This document shows, in pieces, positions 1 to 6,824 of a stretch of DNA of 7,686 nt (positions are counted from its first letter, which is position 1; each line of letters begins with the position of its first letter). The translations under genes were made by a program, and so were the position numbers. The notes beneath the pieces were generated by a model, which worked only from the letters and a program-made list of their open reading frames with translations, had not been told where the DNA came from and made no database searches. This DNA is from Limnoraphis robusta CS-951 (GTDB lineage Bacteria; Cyanobacteriota; Cyanobacteriia; Cyanobacteriales; Microcoleaceae): positions 1 through 7,686 of the forward strand of contig NZ_LATL02000315.1 in the NCBI RefSeq assembly GCF_000972705.2, written 5' to 3'.

Positions 1-303
1 ATCTAATAGTGTATGTCCCCATTGTTGTGGGATAGATAATATCTGTAAAATTAGATAAGCTATTAAACTAACATAAATTTGTATCGTGATACCATTGACG
101 TTTTTAGTAATTAATTGATCAAGCTTTAAGTGCATCTTTAAAAACTTCCACAACAATTCTACTCCCCAACGTAATCGATAAATATCTCTAATTTGATCAT
201 CACTAACGGCAGCCTCTCCCAACGCAGGTAAATTAGTCACCAAGCGAAACTCAGTTTTTGTTTCGCGCGTCACAAAAATTTCTGTTTGGAACCCGCCCGT
301 AAA
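1..303 (-). pseudogene. IS4-family transposase fragment (C-terminal part, N-terminus lost)
   Basis: The minus strand is open from 303 to the left edge, with no start codon at its upstream end. An in-frame TGA lies at 304-306, so the N-terminal part, including the first two catalytic aspartates of a DDE transposase, is missing here. The translation contains RLVTNLPALGE, then YRLRWGVELLWKFLK. The latter fits the IS4 signature Y-(2)-R-(3)-E-(6)-K exactly, and its E is the third catalytic acidic residue. A hydrophobic stretch (IQIYVSLIAYLILQ) follows, as usual after this motif. The C-terminus continues beyond position 1. Homology seems to stop abruptly around 290-303, suggesting a deletion or a later insertion, so this is read as a non-functional remnant. 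A frameshift joining it to an upstream part is not supported, because 304-383 shows no transposase-like residues in the other minus frames. Confidence 0.8.
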
Positions 304-321
304 TCACTGATCACCGATCTC

Positions 322-350
322 TTGTCAGCCCTACTCCCATCAGATAAGCT
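322..350 (+). promoter_or_regulatory. Possible promoter upstream of potA
   Basis: TTGTCA at 322-327 matches the -35 consensus TTGACA in five of six bases. Seventeen bases later, TAAGCT at 345-350 is only a weak -10 (three of six). The site is 34 bp before the potA ATG and outside the transposase remnant, so it is plausibly placed, but the match is marginal. No clear Shine-Dalgarno lies directly before the potA start; the nearest purine run (AGGGAAA, about 356-362) is too far away to act normally. Confidence 0.25.
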
Positions 351-383
351 AAAGTAGGGAAATCTCCGCCAAACGTTGCTATT

Positions 384-1529
384 ATGCTTCAGACAGCTAC
401 CCAAAATCCAGGTGCGATCGGGACGGACTCTCAACTCGATGTCGAACTTCGCAAAGTTTTCAAAGTCTTTAACGGAGAAACAGCAGTGCGAGGAGTCGAT
501 CTAGACGTGCGTCGAGGCGAGTTTTTTAGTATACTAGGGCCTTCTGGCTGTGGTAAAACCACAACTCTGCGTTTAGTCGCCGGATTTGAAACCCCCTCAG
601 CAGGTGAAGTCTTGATTCGGGGACAATCCATGACTCGAGTTCCCCCCTACCTACGTCCAGTTAATACCGTTTTTCAAAGTTACGCTTTATTTAGTCATCT
701 CAATGTTCGAGATAATATCGCTTTTGGCTTACGAGTCAAACGACGAGGCAAAGCAGAAATCGAGGAAAAAGTCAAGGAAGCTCTGAGATTAGTAAAAATG
801 GAAGCCTTTGTCAGTCGGTTTCCAGGGCAAATGTCGGGAGGACAACAGCAACGAGTCGCTTTAGCGAGGGCTTTGGTGAACCGTCCGGCAGTATTATTAC
901 TCGATGAACCCTTGGGTGCCTTAGATCTGAAACTGCGTAAGCAAATGCAGGTTGAGTTATCCAACTTACACAAAAATCTCGGCTTAACCTTCATTATGGT
1001 GACGCACGACCAAGAAGAAGCGATGAGTTTATCCGATCGCATTGCCGTGATGCACGAAGGCCGTATTGAACAAATCGGCAGTCCTAACGAAATCTACGAA
1101 TATCCTCAGACTCCTTTTGTTGCAGACTTTATCGGCGATACGAACCTGTTTCGAGGACGAGTGGAAGCGGCTGATGCTTCGAGTCAACTGATCGTTACAG
1201 AAACGGGATTAAAAATTGAGGTATACCCCTCAGCGCCCACTCAAACCTCAGTTTCTTCAAAGATCCAAATTGGTGATGGGGTTGTCGTCAGTGTACGACC
1301 CGAAAAAATTGTGATCAGTAACAATCCTTTAGGCGGTGCGGCTAACTGTTTTGAAGGCCGACTGATCAACAGAATGTATCTAGGAACCCACTTACAATAT
1401 ATTGTGCAGTTACTCTCTGGTGAACAACTGACGATCCGACAGTCAAAAACCAGTGAAGCGATAGACAATGGAGAAACGACCGTTTATATCAGTTGGAAAC
1501 CCACAGACTGCTTGGCTTTGAGTCAATAA
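384..1529 (+). CDS. potA: PotA: ATP-binding subunit of spermidine/putrescine ABC importer
   Basis: Cytoplasmic ATPase that powers polyamine uptake through PotB-PotC. At 381 residues it has the normal length for the family. Visible motifs are Walker [10 protein letters not shown] (52-60), Q-loop FQSY with Q98, the ABC signature MSGGQQQR (150-157), Walker B LLLDEP (171-176), D-loop GALD (178-181) and the switch histidine in VTHDQ (H208). After the nucleotide-binding domain (about 22-255) comes a C-terminal regulatory TOBE-like domain (about 285-380) with VVSVRPEKI, typical of the PotA/MalK/FbpC group. All catalytic residues are present. The ATG at 384 gives about 20 residues before the first ABC strand, which is reasonable. 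It is the first gene of a potA-potD-potB-potC cluster; the potD ATG follows 62 bp after its stop. The polyamine assignment comes mainly from the PotD and permease neighbours, because the ATPase alone could serve other CUT1-like importers. Confidence 0.93.
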   Translation: MLQTATQNPGAIGTDSQLDVELRKVFKVFNGETAVRGVDLDVRRGEFFSILGPSGCGKTTTLRLVAGFETPSAGEVLIRGQSMTRVPPYLRPVNTVFQSYALFSHLNVRDNIAFGLRVKRRGKAEIEEKVKEALRLVKMEAFVSRFPGQMSGGQQQRVALARALVNRPAVLLLDEPLGALDLKLRKQMQVELSNLHKNLGLTFIMVTHDQEEAMSLSDRIAVMHEGRIEQIGSPNEIYEYPQTPFVADFIGDTNLFRGRVEAADASSQLIVTETGLKIEVYPSAPTQTSVSSKIQIGDGVVVSVRPEKIVISNNPLGGAANCFEGRLINRMYLGTHLQYIVQLLSGEQLTIRQSKTSEAIDNGETTVYISWKPTDCLALSQ

Positions 1530-1591
1530 GACGCTAAAATCTTTTGTTTGTTCGCTCGTCTTCTGCACGCCTGACTGCGGTTTGTGGGAAA

Positions 1592-2773
1592 ATGTCAGGT
1601 GTTGTCTTCAACAGGCCAGATTACCATTGGGCTGAAATCGTGCCTCCAATTCATAGACCAAAACCATCTTTAACCAGGGCTGTTCAAACTCGACGTCAAT
1701 TTCTGCAAACCTCGATAGCCGCCGCCGCCGCTTCTACGATGACGAGTTGCGGATGGACTCTGGCTGAGGTGAAAACCACGCCCAACACTCAAGTTGCTTC
1801 TGATACCCTGTATATTTACACTTGGACAGGTTACACCGATAGCGATTTACTGGATCGCTTTACCCAAGAAACCGGCTTGAAAGTGGTGGCCGATGTCTTT
1901 GACTCCAACGAGTCGATGCTTGCCCGCATTCAAACCGGAGGTGCAGGAGCTTATAGTGTTATTTATCCTTCTGATTACATGGTTCAGAAGATGGCGGATC
2001 TGGGCTTACTGATGGAGTTGGATCACTCCCTACTCCTGGGTTTAGAAGATATGTTCCCCATGTTCAAAAATCCGGTTTATGATCCTGGCAATCGCTACAG
2101 CATCCCCATCAGTTGGGGAACGACGGGATTAATTTACAACAGTCGAAAACTCAAACAACCCCCAGAGGACTGGGATTATCTCTGGCAAAATCAACGGCAA
2201 ATTTCTAAACAATTTACCCTTCTCAATGATGTGCGAGAGGTATTCGGTGCAACCTTGCGAACCTTAGGCTACTCGTACAACTCCACTGACCCTCAACAAA
2301 TTAGCCAAGCCTACGAAAAACTCATCAAACTACAACCTGCGATCGCCTCTTTTACAACAGATGCTTGGCGTCCTCAGATGATTGTTGGGGATTTGTTGAT
2401 CGCCATGTGTTATTCAGCAGATGCGGCGGAAGTGATGCCGGAAAATGAAGATTTGAGGTATATTACTCCCCGCAGTGGCTCATCGCTGTGGACTGATACT
2501 TTGGTGATTCCGAAATCTGCCCCCAACCCCGATGGGGCTTATCAGTGGATGAATTTCATGCTTCAGCCGGAAATAGCCGCTCAAGTGGTTGAACGCCTCA
2601 GTTTTGCCACTCCCTCGGAAGTGGCTTTTAGAAAACTCCCGAAAACCTTGCGAGACGATCCGACACTGTTTCCGCCCGAGTCTGTGATAGAAAGAAGTGA
2701 GTCTTTGGCTCCCCTTTCAGCAGAGGCGAATGAAATTTTTGATCGCTATTGGACAAGACTGACGAGTGCTTAA
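1592..2773 (+). CDS. potD: PotD: extracytoplasmic spermidine/putrescine-binding protein, probable Tat lipoprotein
   Basis: Substrate-binding protein that captures polyamine and hands it to PotB-PotC. From the ATG at 1592 it has 393 residues. TRRQFLQ (33-39) fits the twin-arginine consensus. An alanine-rich hydrophobic stretch and the lipobox-like MTSC follow, giving a predicted lipidated Cys53. The mature part aligns with E. coli PotD from memory: YTWTGYTD (Trp78, Tyr81), YPSDY (Ser127, Tyr129), NDVREVF (Asp213, Glu216) and LWTDTL (Trp300, Asp302) correspond to polyamine-contacting residues Trp34, Tyr37, Ser83, Tyr85, Asp168, Glu171, Trp255 and Asp257. The acidic residues that bind the amino groups are therefore kept. 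The frame is open further upstream to a TTG at 1544, and a GTG at 1640 would give a shorter leader. ATG 1592 is preferred because GGGAA lies just before it, but the start is uncertain. Which polyamine is preferred cannot be read from the sequence. Confidence 0.92.
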   Translation: MSGVVFNRPDYHWAEIVPPIHRPKPSLTRAVQTRRQFLQTSIAAAAASTMTSCGWTLAEVKTTPNTQVASDTLYIYTWTGYTDSDLLDRFTQETGLKVVADVFDSNESMLARIQTGGAGAYSVIYPSDYMVQKMADLGLLMELDHSLLLGLEDMFPMFKNPVYDPGNRYSIPISWGTTGLIYNSRKLKQPPEDWDYLWQNQRQISKQFTLLNDVREVFGATLRTLGYSYNSTDPQQISQAYEKLIKLQPAIASFTTDAWRPQMIVGDLLIAMCYSADAAEVMPENEDLRYITPRSGSSLWTDTLVIPKSAPNPDGAYQWMNFMLQPEIAAQVVERLSFATPSEVAFRKLPKTLRDDPTLFPPESVIERSESLAPLSAEANEIFDRYWTRLTSA

Positions 2774-2806
2774 TCAACATTGCTCACCATTCAGGGTTCA
2801 CTGAAA

Positions 2807-3718
2807 ATGGCTGTATCGAGTAAAAATCCGCCCAATTTTCCCCCGACTTCGCCAAAAACAGGTTTGAAACAAAGGGCGACGAAACTAATCGGCCCGTTGG
2901 TGTTATTAGGGCCTGCTGGGTTGTGGTTGCTGTTATTGCTGGTTCTGCCCACATTAGTTATTTTTCAACTGAGTTTAGTTGAAAATATTCGACCGGGTGA
3001 TGTAGTCATTCCTGATGGCATTGCGAACTATTTGCGGGTGTTTGATCCAGTTAATTTACAAGTGATTGGGCGATCGCTGTTTTTTGCTTTTGGAACAACC
3101 ATTTTGTGTTTAGTCTTGGGGTTTCCTGTCGCCTACTGGATCGCCATTAACGCGCCCTCGAGATGGCGAAATTTGTTGCTGTTGGGGTTTGTTTTACCCT
3201 TGTGGACTTCTTCACTTTTGCGAACCTATGCTTGGATTACGATTTTACGACCAACAGGAGTATTAAACTCGTTTTTAGGAGTTTTGGGTTTACCTGCGTT
3301 GGAGTTACTGAACCGAACTCCGGCGGTTTTAATTGGGATGGCTTATAGTTATTTGCCTTATATTGTCACGGTTCTCTATGCGTCCTTAGAGAAGCTAGAT
3401 CGGCGTTTATTGGAGGCTTCGGCTGATTTAGGAGCAAAACCAACCGAAACCTTTTGGAAGGTGACTGTGCCGCAAGCAAGGGCGGGTATTGCGGCCGGAG
3501 CGTTGTTAGTGTTTATTAGTTCATTAGGGGATTTTGTTGATCCTGAACTTCTGGGCGGTGCCTCGAGTATGACCGTTTCTCGATTAATTTTCAATCAATT
3601 TTTAGGGGCGACTCAAAATTGGGGTTTTGGTTCGGCGTTGAGTATGGTGTTAATTATGGGGGTGAGTTTAGCGATCGCACTTTTACTAAAATATGGGGAT
3701 GGTAGACCGTCGAAATAG
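2807..3718 (+). CDS. potB: PotB: polyamine ABC importer permease subunit
   Basis: Inner-membrane permease forming half of the translocation channel. From ATG 2807 it has 303 residues, slightly longer than E. coli PotB. Six hydrophobic segments are visible at about 28-57, 88-113, 122-143, 172-194, 226-244 and 276-294. The EAA loop that docks on the ATPase is at about 203-222 (EASADLGAKPTETFWKVTVP), with the conserved glycine nine residues before the closing proline region. GDFVDPELLGG follows, as in the PotB/PotH group. The reading frame is also open to a TTG at 2780, but the ATG is preferred: it leaves 33 bp after the potD stop and still provides a hydrophilic N-terminal tail of about 25 residues rich in Pro, Ser and Lys. 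It probably shares an mRNA with potA and potD. Two HIP1 octamers lie inside the gene. Confidence 0.92.
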   Translation: MAVSSKNPPNFPPTSPKTGLKQRATKLIGPLVLLGPAGLWLLLLLVLPTLVIFQLSLVENIRPGDVVIPDGIANYLRVFDPVNLQVIGRSLFFAFGTTILCLVLGFPVAYWIAINAPSRWRNLLLLGFVLPLWTSSLLRTYAWITILRPTGVLNSFLGVLGLPALELLNRTPAVLIGMAYSYLPYIVTVLYASLEKLDRRLLEASADLGAKPTETFWKVTVPQARAGIAAGALLVFISSLGDFVDPELLGGASSMTVSRLIFNQFLGATQNWGFGSALSMVLIMGVSLAIALLLKYGDGRPSK

Positions 3719-3935
3719 GGGTTTACAGTTATCAGTCATGTAGGGGCGCGCCTCCACCCAAATATAGCAGGTCGCGCTGGCTTGTTTACAAGGGTCAAGC
3801 CTTGAATGTTACCACCAAGACACAAAGACACAAAGAAGTTGTAAACATTAACCTGCTCATTGCTATAGATGTCTTCTCAGCAACCATCTCAATAAACCCG
3901 CCCAACCCGTTATCAGTTATCTTGATAATTTTCTC
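3719..3935. other. Repeat-bearing spacer between potB and potC
   Basis: This gap of 217 bp is long for two permease genes of one importer, which usually touch or overlap. It contains TGTAGGGGCG (from about 3739), resembling the start of common cyanobacterial palindromic repeats, and a weak stem CAAGG/CCTTG at 3789-3793 and 3800-3804. It also holds the CACAAAGA repeat at 3811-3838, and GTTATCAG words near both ends (3726 and 3909). There is no convincing intrinsic terminator, so read-through into potC is possible. No open frame looks coding. Confidence 0.6.
3811..3838 (+). repeat. Dispersed CACAAAGA-type low-complexity repeat, copy 1
   Basis: ACCACCAAGACACAAAGACA followed by CAAAGAAG is a run of degenerate 8-bp units built on ACACAAAG. 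A related sequence occurs in reverse orientation at 4845-4877, beyond potC. Such runs are, from general knowledge, common between genes in filamentous cyanobacteria. No function is known to me. Confidence 0.6.
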
Positions 3936-4787
3936 ATGCAAGAAGATTTAAAACAACAAAATCAAGAGGATATTCCGATAGAAATGAGAGATACAAAACA
4001 GAAATTTCAGGTTTCTTGGCAGGTCATTTTTGTAGGATTGATGTTTTTTTATATGTACCTGCCAATTTTTGTGTTAACGTTTTATAGCTTTAACAAATCT
4101 CGTTATAGTGCGGGATGGCAGGGATTTACATTAGAATGGTATGCTAAACTCTTTCTAGATACTCGCATTTTATCAGCCCTACAAAATAGTTTATTGGTTG
4201 CCTTTTCTGCGATTGGAATTTCAGCCGTGATTGGAACTTTAATGGCAGTTGGATTAGCTCGATTTCGATTTCGCGGAAAAAGTTTATATCAAGGGGTTTC
4301 TTATTTACCCTTAATTATACCTGATATTGCGATCGCTGTTTCTACGCTGGTTTTTCTCGCGGCTGTAGCCATTCCATTAAGTATTTGGACGATTGTAGCC
4401 GCTCATGTGGTGTTTTGTTTGGCTTATGTAGCGTTAGTTGTTTCGACACGTTTAGCCGATCTCAATCCTCATTTAGAAGAAGCCGCTTTAGATTTAGGTG
4501 CGACTCCGGTTGAAGCCTTTATTCAAGTCTTATTACCAGAATTAATGCCCGGAATATTGTCTGGTTGTTTGTTAGCCTTTGTGCTGAGTATGGATGACTT
4601 TTTAATTGCCAGTTTTACCGCCGGAAGCGGAGCAACAACTTTACCAATGGAGATTTTTAGCCGCATTAGAACAGGCGTAAAACCCGATATTAACGCCTTG
4701 AGTGTCATTCTCATTATCGGTTCGGGAATGGTCGCTTTTCTAGGAGAATTTTTGAGAACTCAAGGCGATAAAAAACGCCAAGGATAA
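3936..4787 (+). CDS. potC: PotC: polyamine ABC importer permease subunit
   Basis: Second inner-membrane permease, paired with PotB. It has 283 residues against about 264 in E. coli, the difference being a hydrophilic, Gln- and Glu-rich N-terminal tail of about 25 residues. Hydrophobic segments lie at about 28-50, 83-107, 118-146, 150-170, 203-226 and 255-273. PotC hallmarks are YLPIFVLTFYSFNKSR near the first segment, FTLEWYAKLF, the EAA loop at 181-201 (EEAALDLGATPVEAFIQVLL), and SMDDFLIASFTAG after it. ATG 3936 is used; ATG 3984 would also fit and has a weak GAGG some 15 bp before it. The gene is 217 bp from potB, so it may have its own promoter or depend on read-through. It ends facing the convergent radical SAM gene. 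One HIP1 octamer lies at 4329. Confidence 0.92.
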   Translation: MQEDLKQQNQEDIPIEMRDTKQKFQVSWQVIFVGLMFFYMYLPIFVLTFYSFNKSRYSAGWQGFTLEWYAKLFLDTRILSALQNSLLVAFSAIGISAVIGTLMAVGLARFRFRGKSLYQGVSYLPLIIPDIAIAVSTLVFLAAVAIPLSIWTIVAAHVVFCLAYVALVVSTRLADLNPHLEEAALDLGATPVEAFIQVLLPELMPGILSGCLLAFVLSMDDFLIASFTAGSGATTLPMEIFSRIRTGVKPDINALSVILIIGSGMVAFLGEFLRTQGDKKRQG

Positions 4788-4805
4788 CATTTCTGAGAAC
4801 AGGTT

Positions 4806-4827
4806 GGGGTAATTCATGAATTACCCC
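4806..4827. terminator. Perfect 22-bp palindrome after potC, possible two-way terminator
   Basis: GGGGTAATTCA is followed directly by its exact reverse complement, TGAATTACCCC, 18 bp after the potC stop. On the plus strand an A run (about 4831-4835) follows rather than a T run, so in the potC direction it is not a textbook intrinsic terminator. Read on the minus strand the same stem is followed by no long T run either. It lies between convergent genes, so an mRNA 3'-end stabiliser or terminator role is plausible. GGGGTAATTCATGAATTACC-like palindromes are, as I recall, dispersed repeats in cyanobacteria. Confidence 0.5.
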
Positions 4828-4844
4828 GACAAAAATGGCTGACT

Positions 4845-4877
4845 GTCTCTTTGTGCCTCTGTACCTTTGTGGTTTTT
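4845..4877 (-). repeat. Dispersed CACAAAGA-type repeat, inverted copy 2
   Basis: Read on the minus strand this is ACCACAAAGGTACAGAGGCA then CAAAGAGACA, preceded by AAAA. It resembles the plus-strand copy at 3811-3838 in its ACCAC start and its repeated CACAAAGA units, but in the opposite orientation. Together the two copies bracket potC. Confidence 0.55.
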
Positions 4878-4900
4878 ATGCTGTGCGTTTCAAACGACAA

Positions 4901-6487
4901 TCACACAACATTAACCAACTTTTTGGCGTAATTCTCCACAGAACCCCGACTCAACAAAGGATCATAACCTAACTGTTGTGTAATTCGTTCTCGGGCTAAA
5001 ACACGATACTCCCAAAAATGTTCTCCGGCTGCACAGAGGGCAAAATACAAATTCAGAACTTCAGGCTTTTTCCGCAAAATCATCCAGAGTTGTCGCCAAA
5101 ACTGTCCGCGAATTTCTGGGCGACGTATACCCTGATGCCAGATAATCTGAGAAATGAGACGCAACCCTTGACCAATAGGATACTGCATCGTTTGTCGTCC
5201 GGGAAGTGAACCCAAACGCAGACATTGTTCTAAACAACGTTTGAGATAATTTTTAGGTTCATACATTTTCCAAAACCCGTCAACATATTCTCGGGCAATT
5301 TCAGAAATTGGACGAGTCGGAACAAAATTCATCAATGTATTTTGGTCTCCGGTGGGATGACTGCGCCCCTCTAATAAACGTCCTTCTCCCTGGAGTCGGT
5401 TCCACAAAGCGGTATTAGGTAAAGCCTGAAGAATTCCTAACATCGGTTGAGGAATGGTTGTTTTTTCTACAAAAGCTTGAATTCGTTCCCCTGCGCCTGT
5501 TCGTTCGCCATCAAAACCAAGAATAAACCCAGCATAGATCAATAATCCCGCATCATTAATTTTTTGACAAGCTTCAACGAGGGGATGGCGAGTATTTTGA
5601 ACTTTGTGGGTAACTTGTAAACTATCTTGGTCTGGAGTTTCAATTCCGAGGAAAACCGAATAAAACCCAGCTTCACGCATCAACTGCAACAGTTCATCGT
5701 CTTCTGCTAAATTAACGGAAGCTTCTGTAATAAAGGTAAAAGGATAGTTGTGTTGCTTCATCCAAGGAATCAATTCTCGCAGAAAGCGTTTAACATTGCG
5801 TTGATTGCCAATAAAGTTGTCATCGACGATAAATAACGACCCTCGCCACCCTAAATCATACAACGTTTGTAATTCGGCTAAGGCTTGATGGGGTTCTTTT
5901 GTGCGAGGTTTACGACCATACAGGGTGATAATATCGCAAAATTCGCAGTTAAACGGACAACCCCGAGAAAACTGCATCGCCATCATAAAGTAGGAATTTC
6001 GTTGTAGCAAGTCAAAACGGGGTATCGGACTTTGGGTGACATCCGGTTTTTCTAGGGAACGAAAAACGCCTTGAGATTTGCCTTCTGTGAGTGCTTCTAG
6101 AAACAGCGAAACGGTCATTTCTCCTTCATCGAGGATGAGATAATTCGCCCCAGAGTCGAGGGCATCTTGGGGAACAGAGGTTGGATAGGGGCCGCCGACT
6201 GCGACTTTTTTTCCTAACTGTACGGCTTTTTGAATTAAGCTATGAAAATCAGCTTTCTGCACTAACATTGCCGACAGAATCACCAAATCACACCAGTCCC
6301 AATCTGCATCAGTCTCTAGGCTAACATTGCGATCATAAAAACGAATTTCCCAGTCTTCGGGAAGAAGTGCGGCGACAGTCAGAATTCCCAAAGGTGGAAT
6401 CATCGCTTTGAGTCCTGCCATTTTCATCGCCCGGTCATAAGACCAAAACGATTGAGGAAAGCGAGGATAGAGGAGTAGGGCTTTCAT
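4901..6487 (-). CDS. B12-binding radical SAM protein with C-terminal DUF4070-type domain
   Basis: Probable radical SAM methyltransferase of class B type; the substrate is unknown. It has 528 residues. The N-terminal 1-135 is a cobalamin-binding Rossmann-type domain starting MKALLLYPRFPQSFWSYD, with the glycine-rich VAVGGPYPT (96-103). It has YDRNVS (51-56) where a DxHxxG motif would supply a histidine cobalt ligand, so B12 would bind without His; this is usual in the subfamily. The radical SAM core (about 168-370) has the cluster ligands C177, C181 and C184 in SRGCPFNCEFC, VDDNFIGN (221-228) and GIETP (281-285). The C-terminal part (about 390-500) matches my memory of DUF4070. Hopanoid 2-methylase HpnP has the same architecture, but that function cannot be claimed. 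ATG 6487 fits the family's usual start, with no Shine-Dalgarno visible. It converges with potC and is likely monocistronic. Confidence 0.85.
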   Translation of the reverse strand: MKALLLYPRFPQSFWSYDRAMKMAGLKAMIPPLGILTVAALLPEDWEIRFYDRNVSLETDADWDWCDLVILSAMLVQKADFHSLIQKAVQLGKKVAVGGPYPTSVPQDALDSGANYLILDEGEMTVSLFLEALTEGKSQGVFRSLEKPDVTQSPIPRFDLLQRNSYFMMAMQFSRGCPFNCEFCDIITLYGRKPRTKEPHQALAELQTLYDLGWRGSLFIVDDNFIGNQRNVKRFLRELIPWMKQHNYPFTFITEASVNLAEDDELLQLMREAGFYSVFLGIETPDQDSLQVTHKVQNTRHPLVEACQKINDAGLLIYAGFILGFDGERTGAGERIQAFVEKTTIPQPMLGILQALPNTALWNRLQGEGRLLEGRSHPTGDQNTLMNFVPTRPISEIAREYVDGFWKMYEPKNYLKRCLEQCLRLGSLPGRQTMQYPIGQGLRLISQIIWHQGIRRPEIRGQFWRQLWMILRKKPEVLNLYFALCAAGEHFWEYRVLARERITQQLGYDPLLSRGSVENYAKKLVNVV

Positions 6488-6600
6488 TGGATTTTAAACC
6501 TATGTAGATTGACGTTGATTGAAATAGAGATCAAAACTCGGTTGATTGAATAGCCCCTCCATGACATCAGTATACCTTAGTCAGTCTTATAGATTTCTCA
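6488..6600. other. Upstream region of the radical SAM gene, with an imperfect 14-bp direct repeat
   Basis: GTTGATTGAAATAG (6514-6527) recurs as GTTGATTGAATAG (6541-6553), 27 bp apart and differing by one A. This places both copies 27-66 bp before the radical SAM start, where a regulator or the promoter would sit. No clear -35/-10 pair for the minus strand was found; a TATACT on the minus strand (6571-6576) lacks a -35. An operator role is only a guess. Confidence 0.3.
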
Positions 6601-6645
6601 CTCATGCAAAAGGCACTCATGCAAAAGGCAATCATGCAAAAGTGG
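6601..6645 (+). repeat. 15-bp tandem repeat, first array (three units)
   Basis: CTCATGCAAAAGGCA occurs twice exactly (6601-6615 and 6616-6630). A third unit, ATCATGCAAAAGTGG (6631-6645), differs at four positions. There are no spacers, so it is not a CRISPR. A related set with the same 15-bp period lies at 6712-6741, on the other side of a hairpin. Confidence 0.85.
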
Positions 6646-6649
6646 GTAT

Positions 6650-6678
6650 AAACCCGGTTTCTGCTAGAAACCGGGTTT
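6650..6678. repeat. Hairpin repeat, 13-bp perfect stem with 3-base loop
   Basis: AAACCCGGTTTCT (6650-6662) and AGAAACCGGGTTT (6666-6678) are exact reverse complements around GCT. Each arm is itself nearly palindromic (AGAAACCGGGTTTCT continues to 6680), a form I recall as a frequent dispersed repeat in filamentous cyanobacteria. No T run follows at once, so it is not called a terminator. Confidence 0.8.
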
Positions 6679-6711
6679 CTGGTTTGTACCTCATAGTTTG
6701 GCGCGAATTCC

Positions 6712-6741
6712 AATCTTGCAAAAAGCAATCTTGCAATAGGC
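6712..6741 (+). repeat. 15-bp tandem repeat, second array (two units)
   Basis: AATCTTGCAAAAAGC (6712-6726) and AATCTTGCAATAGGC (6727-6741) differ at three positions, and AAAAAGC follows. They share the core TTGCAAAA/ATGCAAAA, the closing GGC and the 15-bp period with the array at 6601-6645, so the two sets are likely related. Confidence 0.75.
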
Positions 6742-6784
6742 AAAAAGCAACACACTGATAACTGTTCACTGTTTACCCGCCAGA

Positions 6785-6819
6785 ATTTAAGCAGCTATCA
6801 ATTTTTGATCTGCTTAAAT
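6785..6819. repeat. Two-step inverted repeat adjoining the IS200/IS605 right end
   Basis: ATTTAAGCAG (6785-6794) pairs exactly with CTGCTTAAAT (6810-6819). Inside, ATCAA (6797-6801) pairs with TTGAT (6805-6809) around TTT, leaving only CT unpaired. It could be a left-end hairpin of a mini-element whose right end is at 6825-6859, or part of the former IS. On the plus strand the same bases encode a short tail ending KQLSIFDLLK-stop (TAG 6819-6821), which may be the last trace of a transposon gene; that reading is weak. Confidence 0.55.
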
Positions 6820-6824
6820 AGATG

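Noticed and set aside
1544..1591. TTG start adding 16 residues to PotD
   Set aside because: The frame is open, but the added residues show no signal-peptide character and ATG 1592 has a better upstream purine run; kept only as an alternative.
2780..2806. TTG start adding nine residues to PotB
   Set aside because: An ATG with a sensible N-terminus lies 27 bp later, and there is no ribosome binding site in favour of the TTG.
3163..3348. Plus-strand open frame of 61 codons inside potB
   Set aside because: It lies wholly within potB in another frame, with no family resemblance; potB has clear permease features over the same bases.
4901..6487. Naming the radical SAM gene hpnP
   Set aside because: The domain architecture is shared, but many cyanobacterial paralogues have it; no hopanoid genes are nearby and no HpnP-specific residue could be confirmed.
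6601..6741. CRISPR-like array
   Set aside because: The 15-bp units are directly adjacent with no spacers, too short for CRISPR repeats, and no cas gene is present.
6546..6758. Plus-strand open frame of 70 codons containing THAKG-type repeats
   Set aside because: It is built from the 15-bp repeats and the hairpin, has no ribosome binding site, resembles no family, and the minus strand is open as well; both are by-products of repeat DNA.
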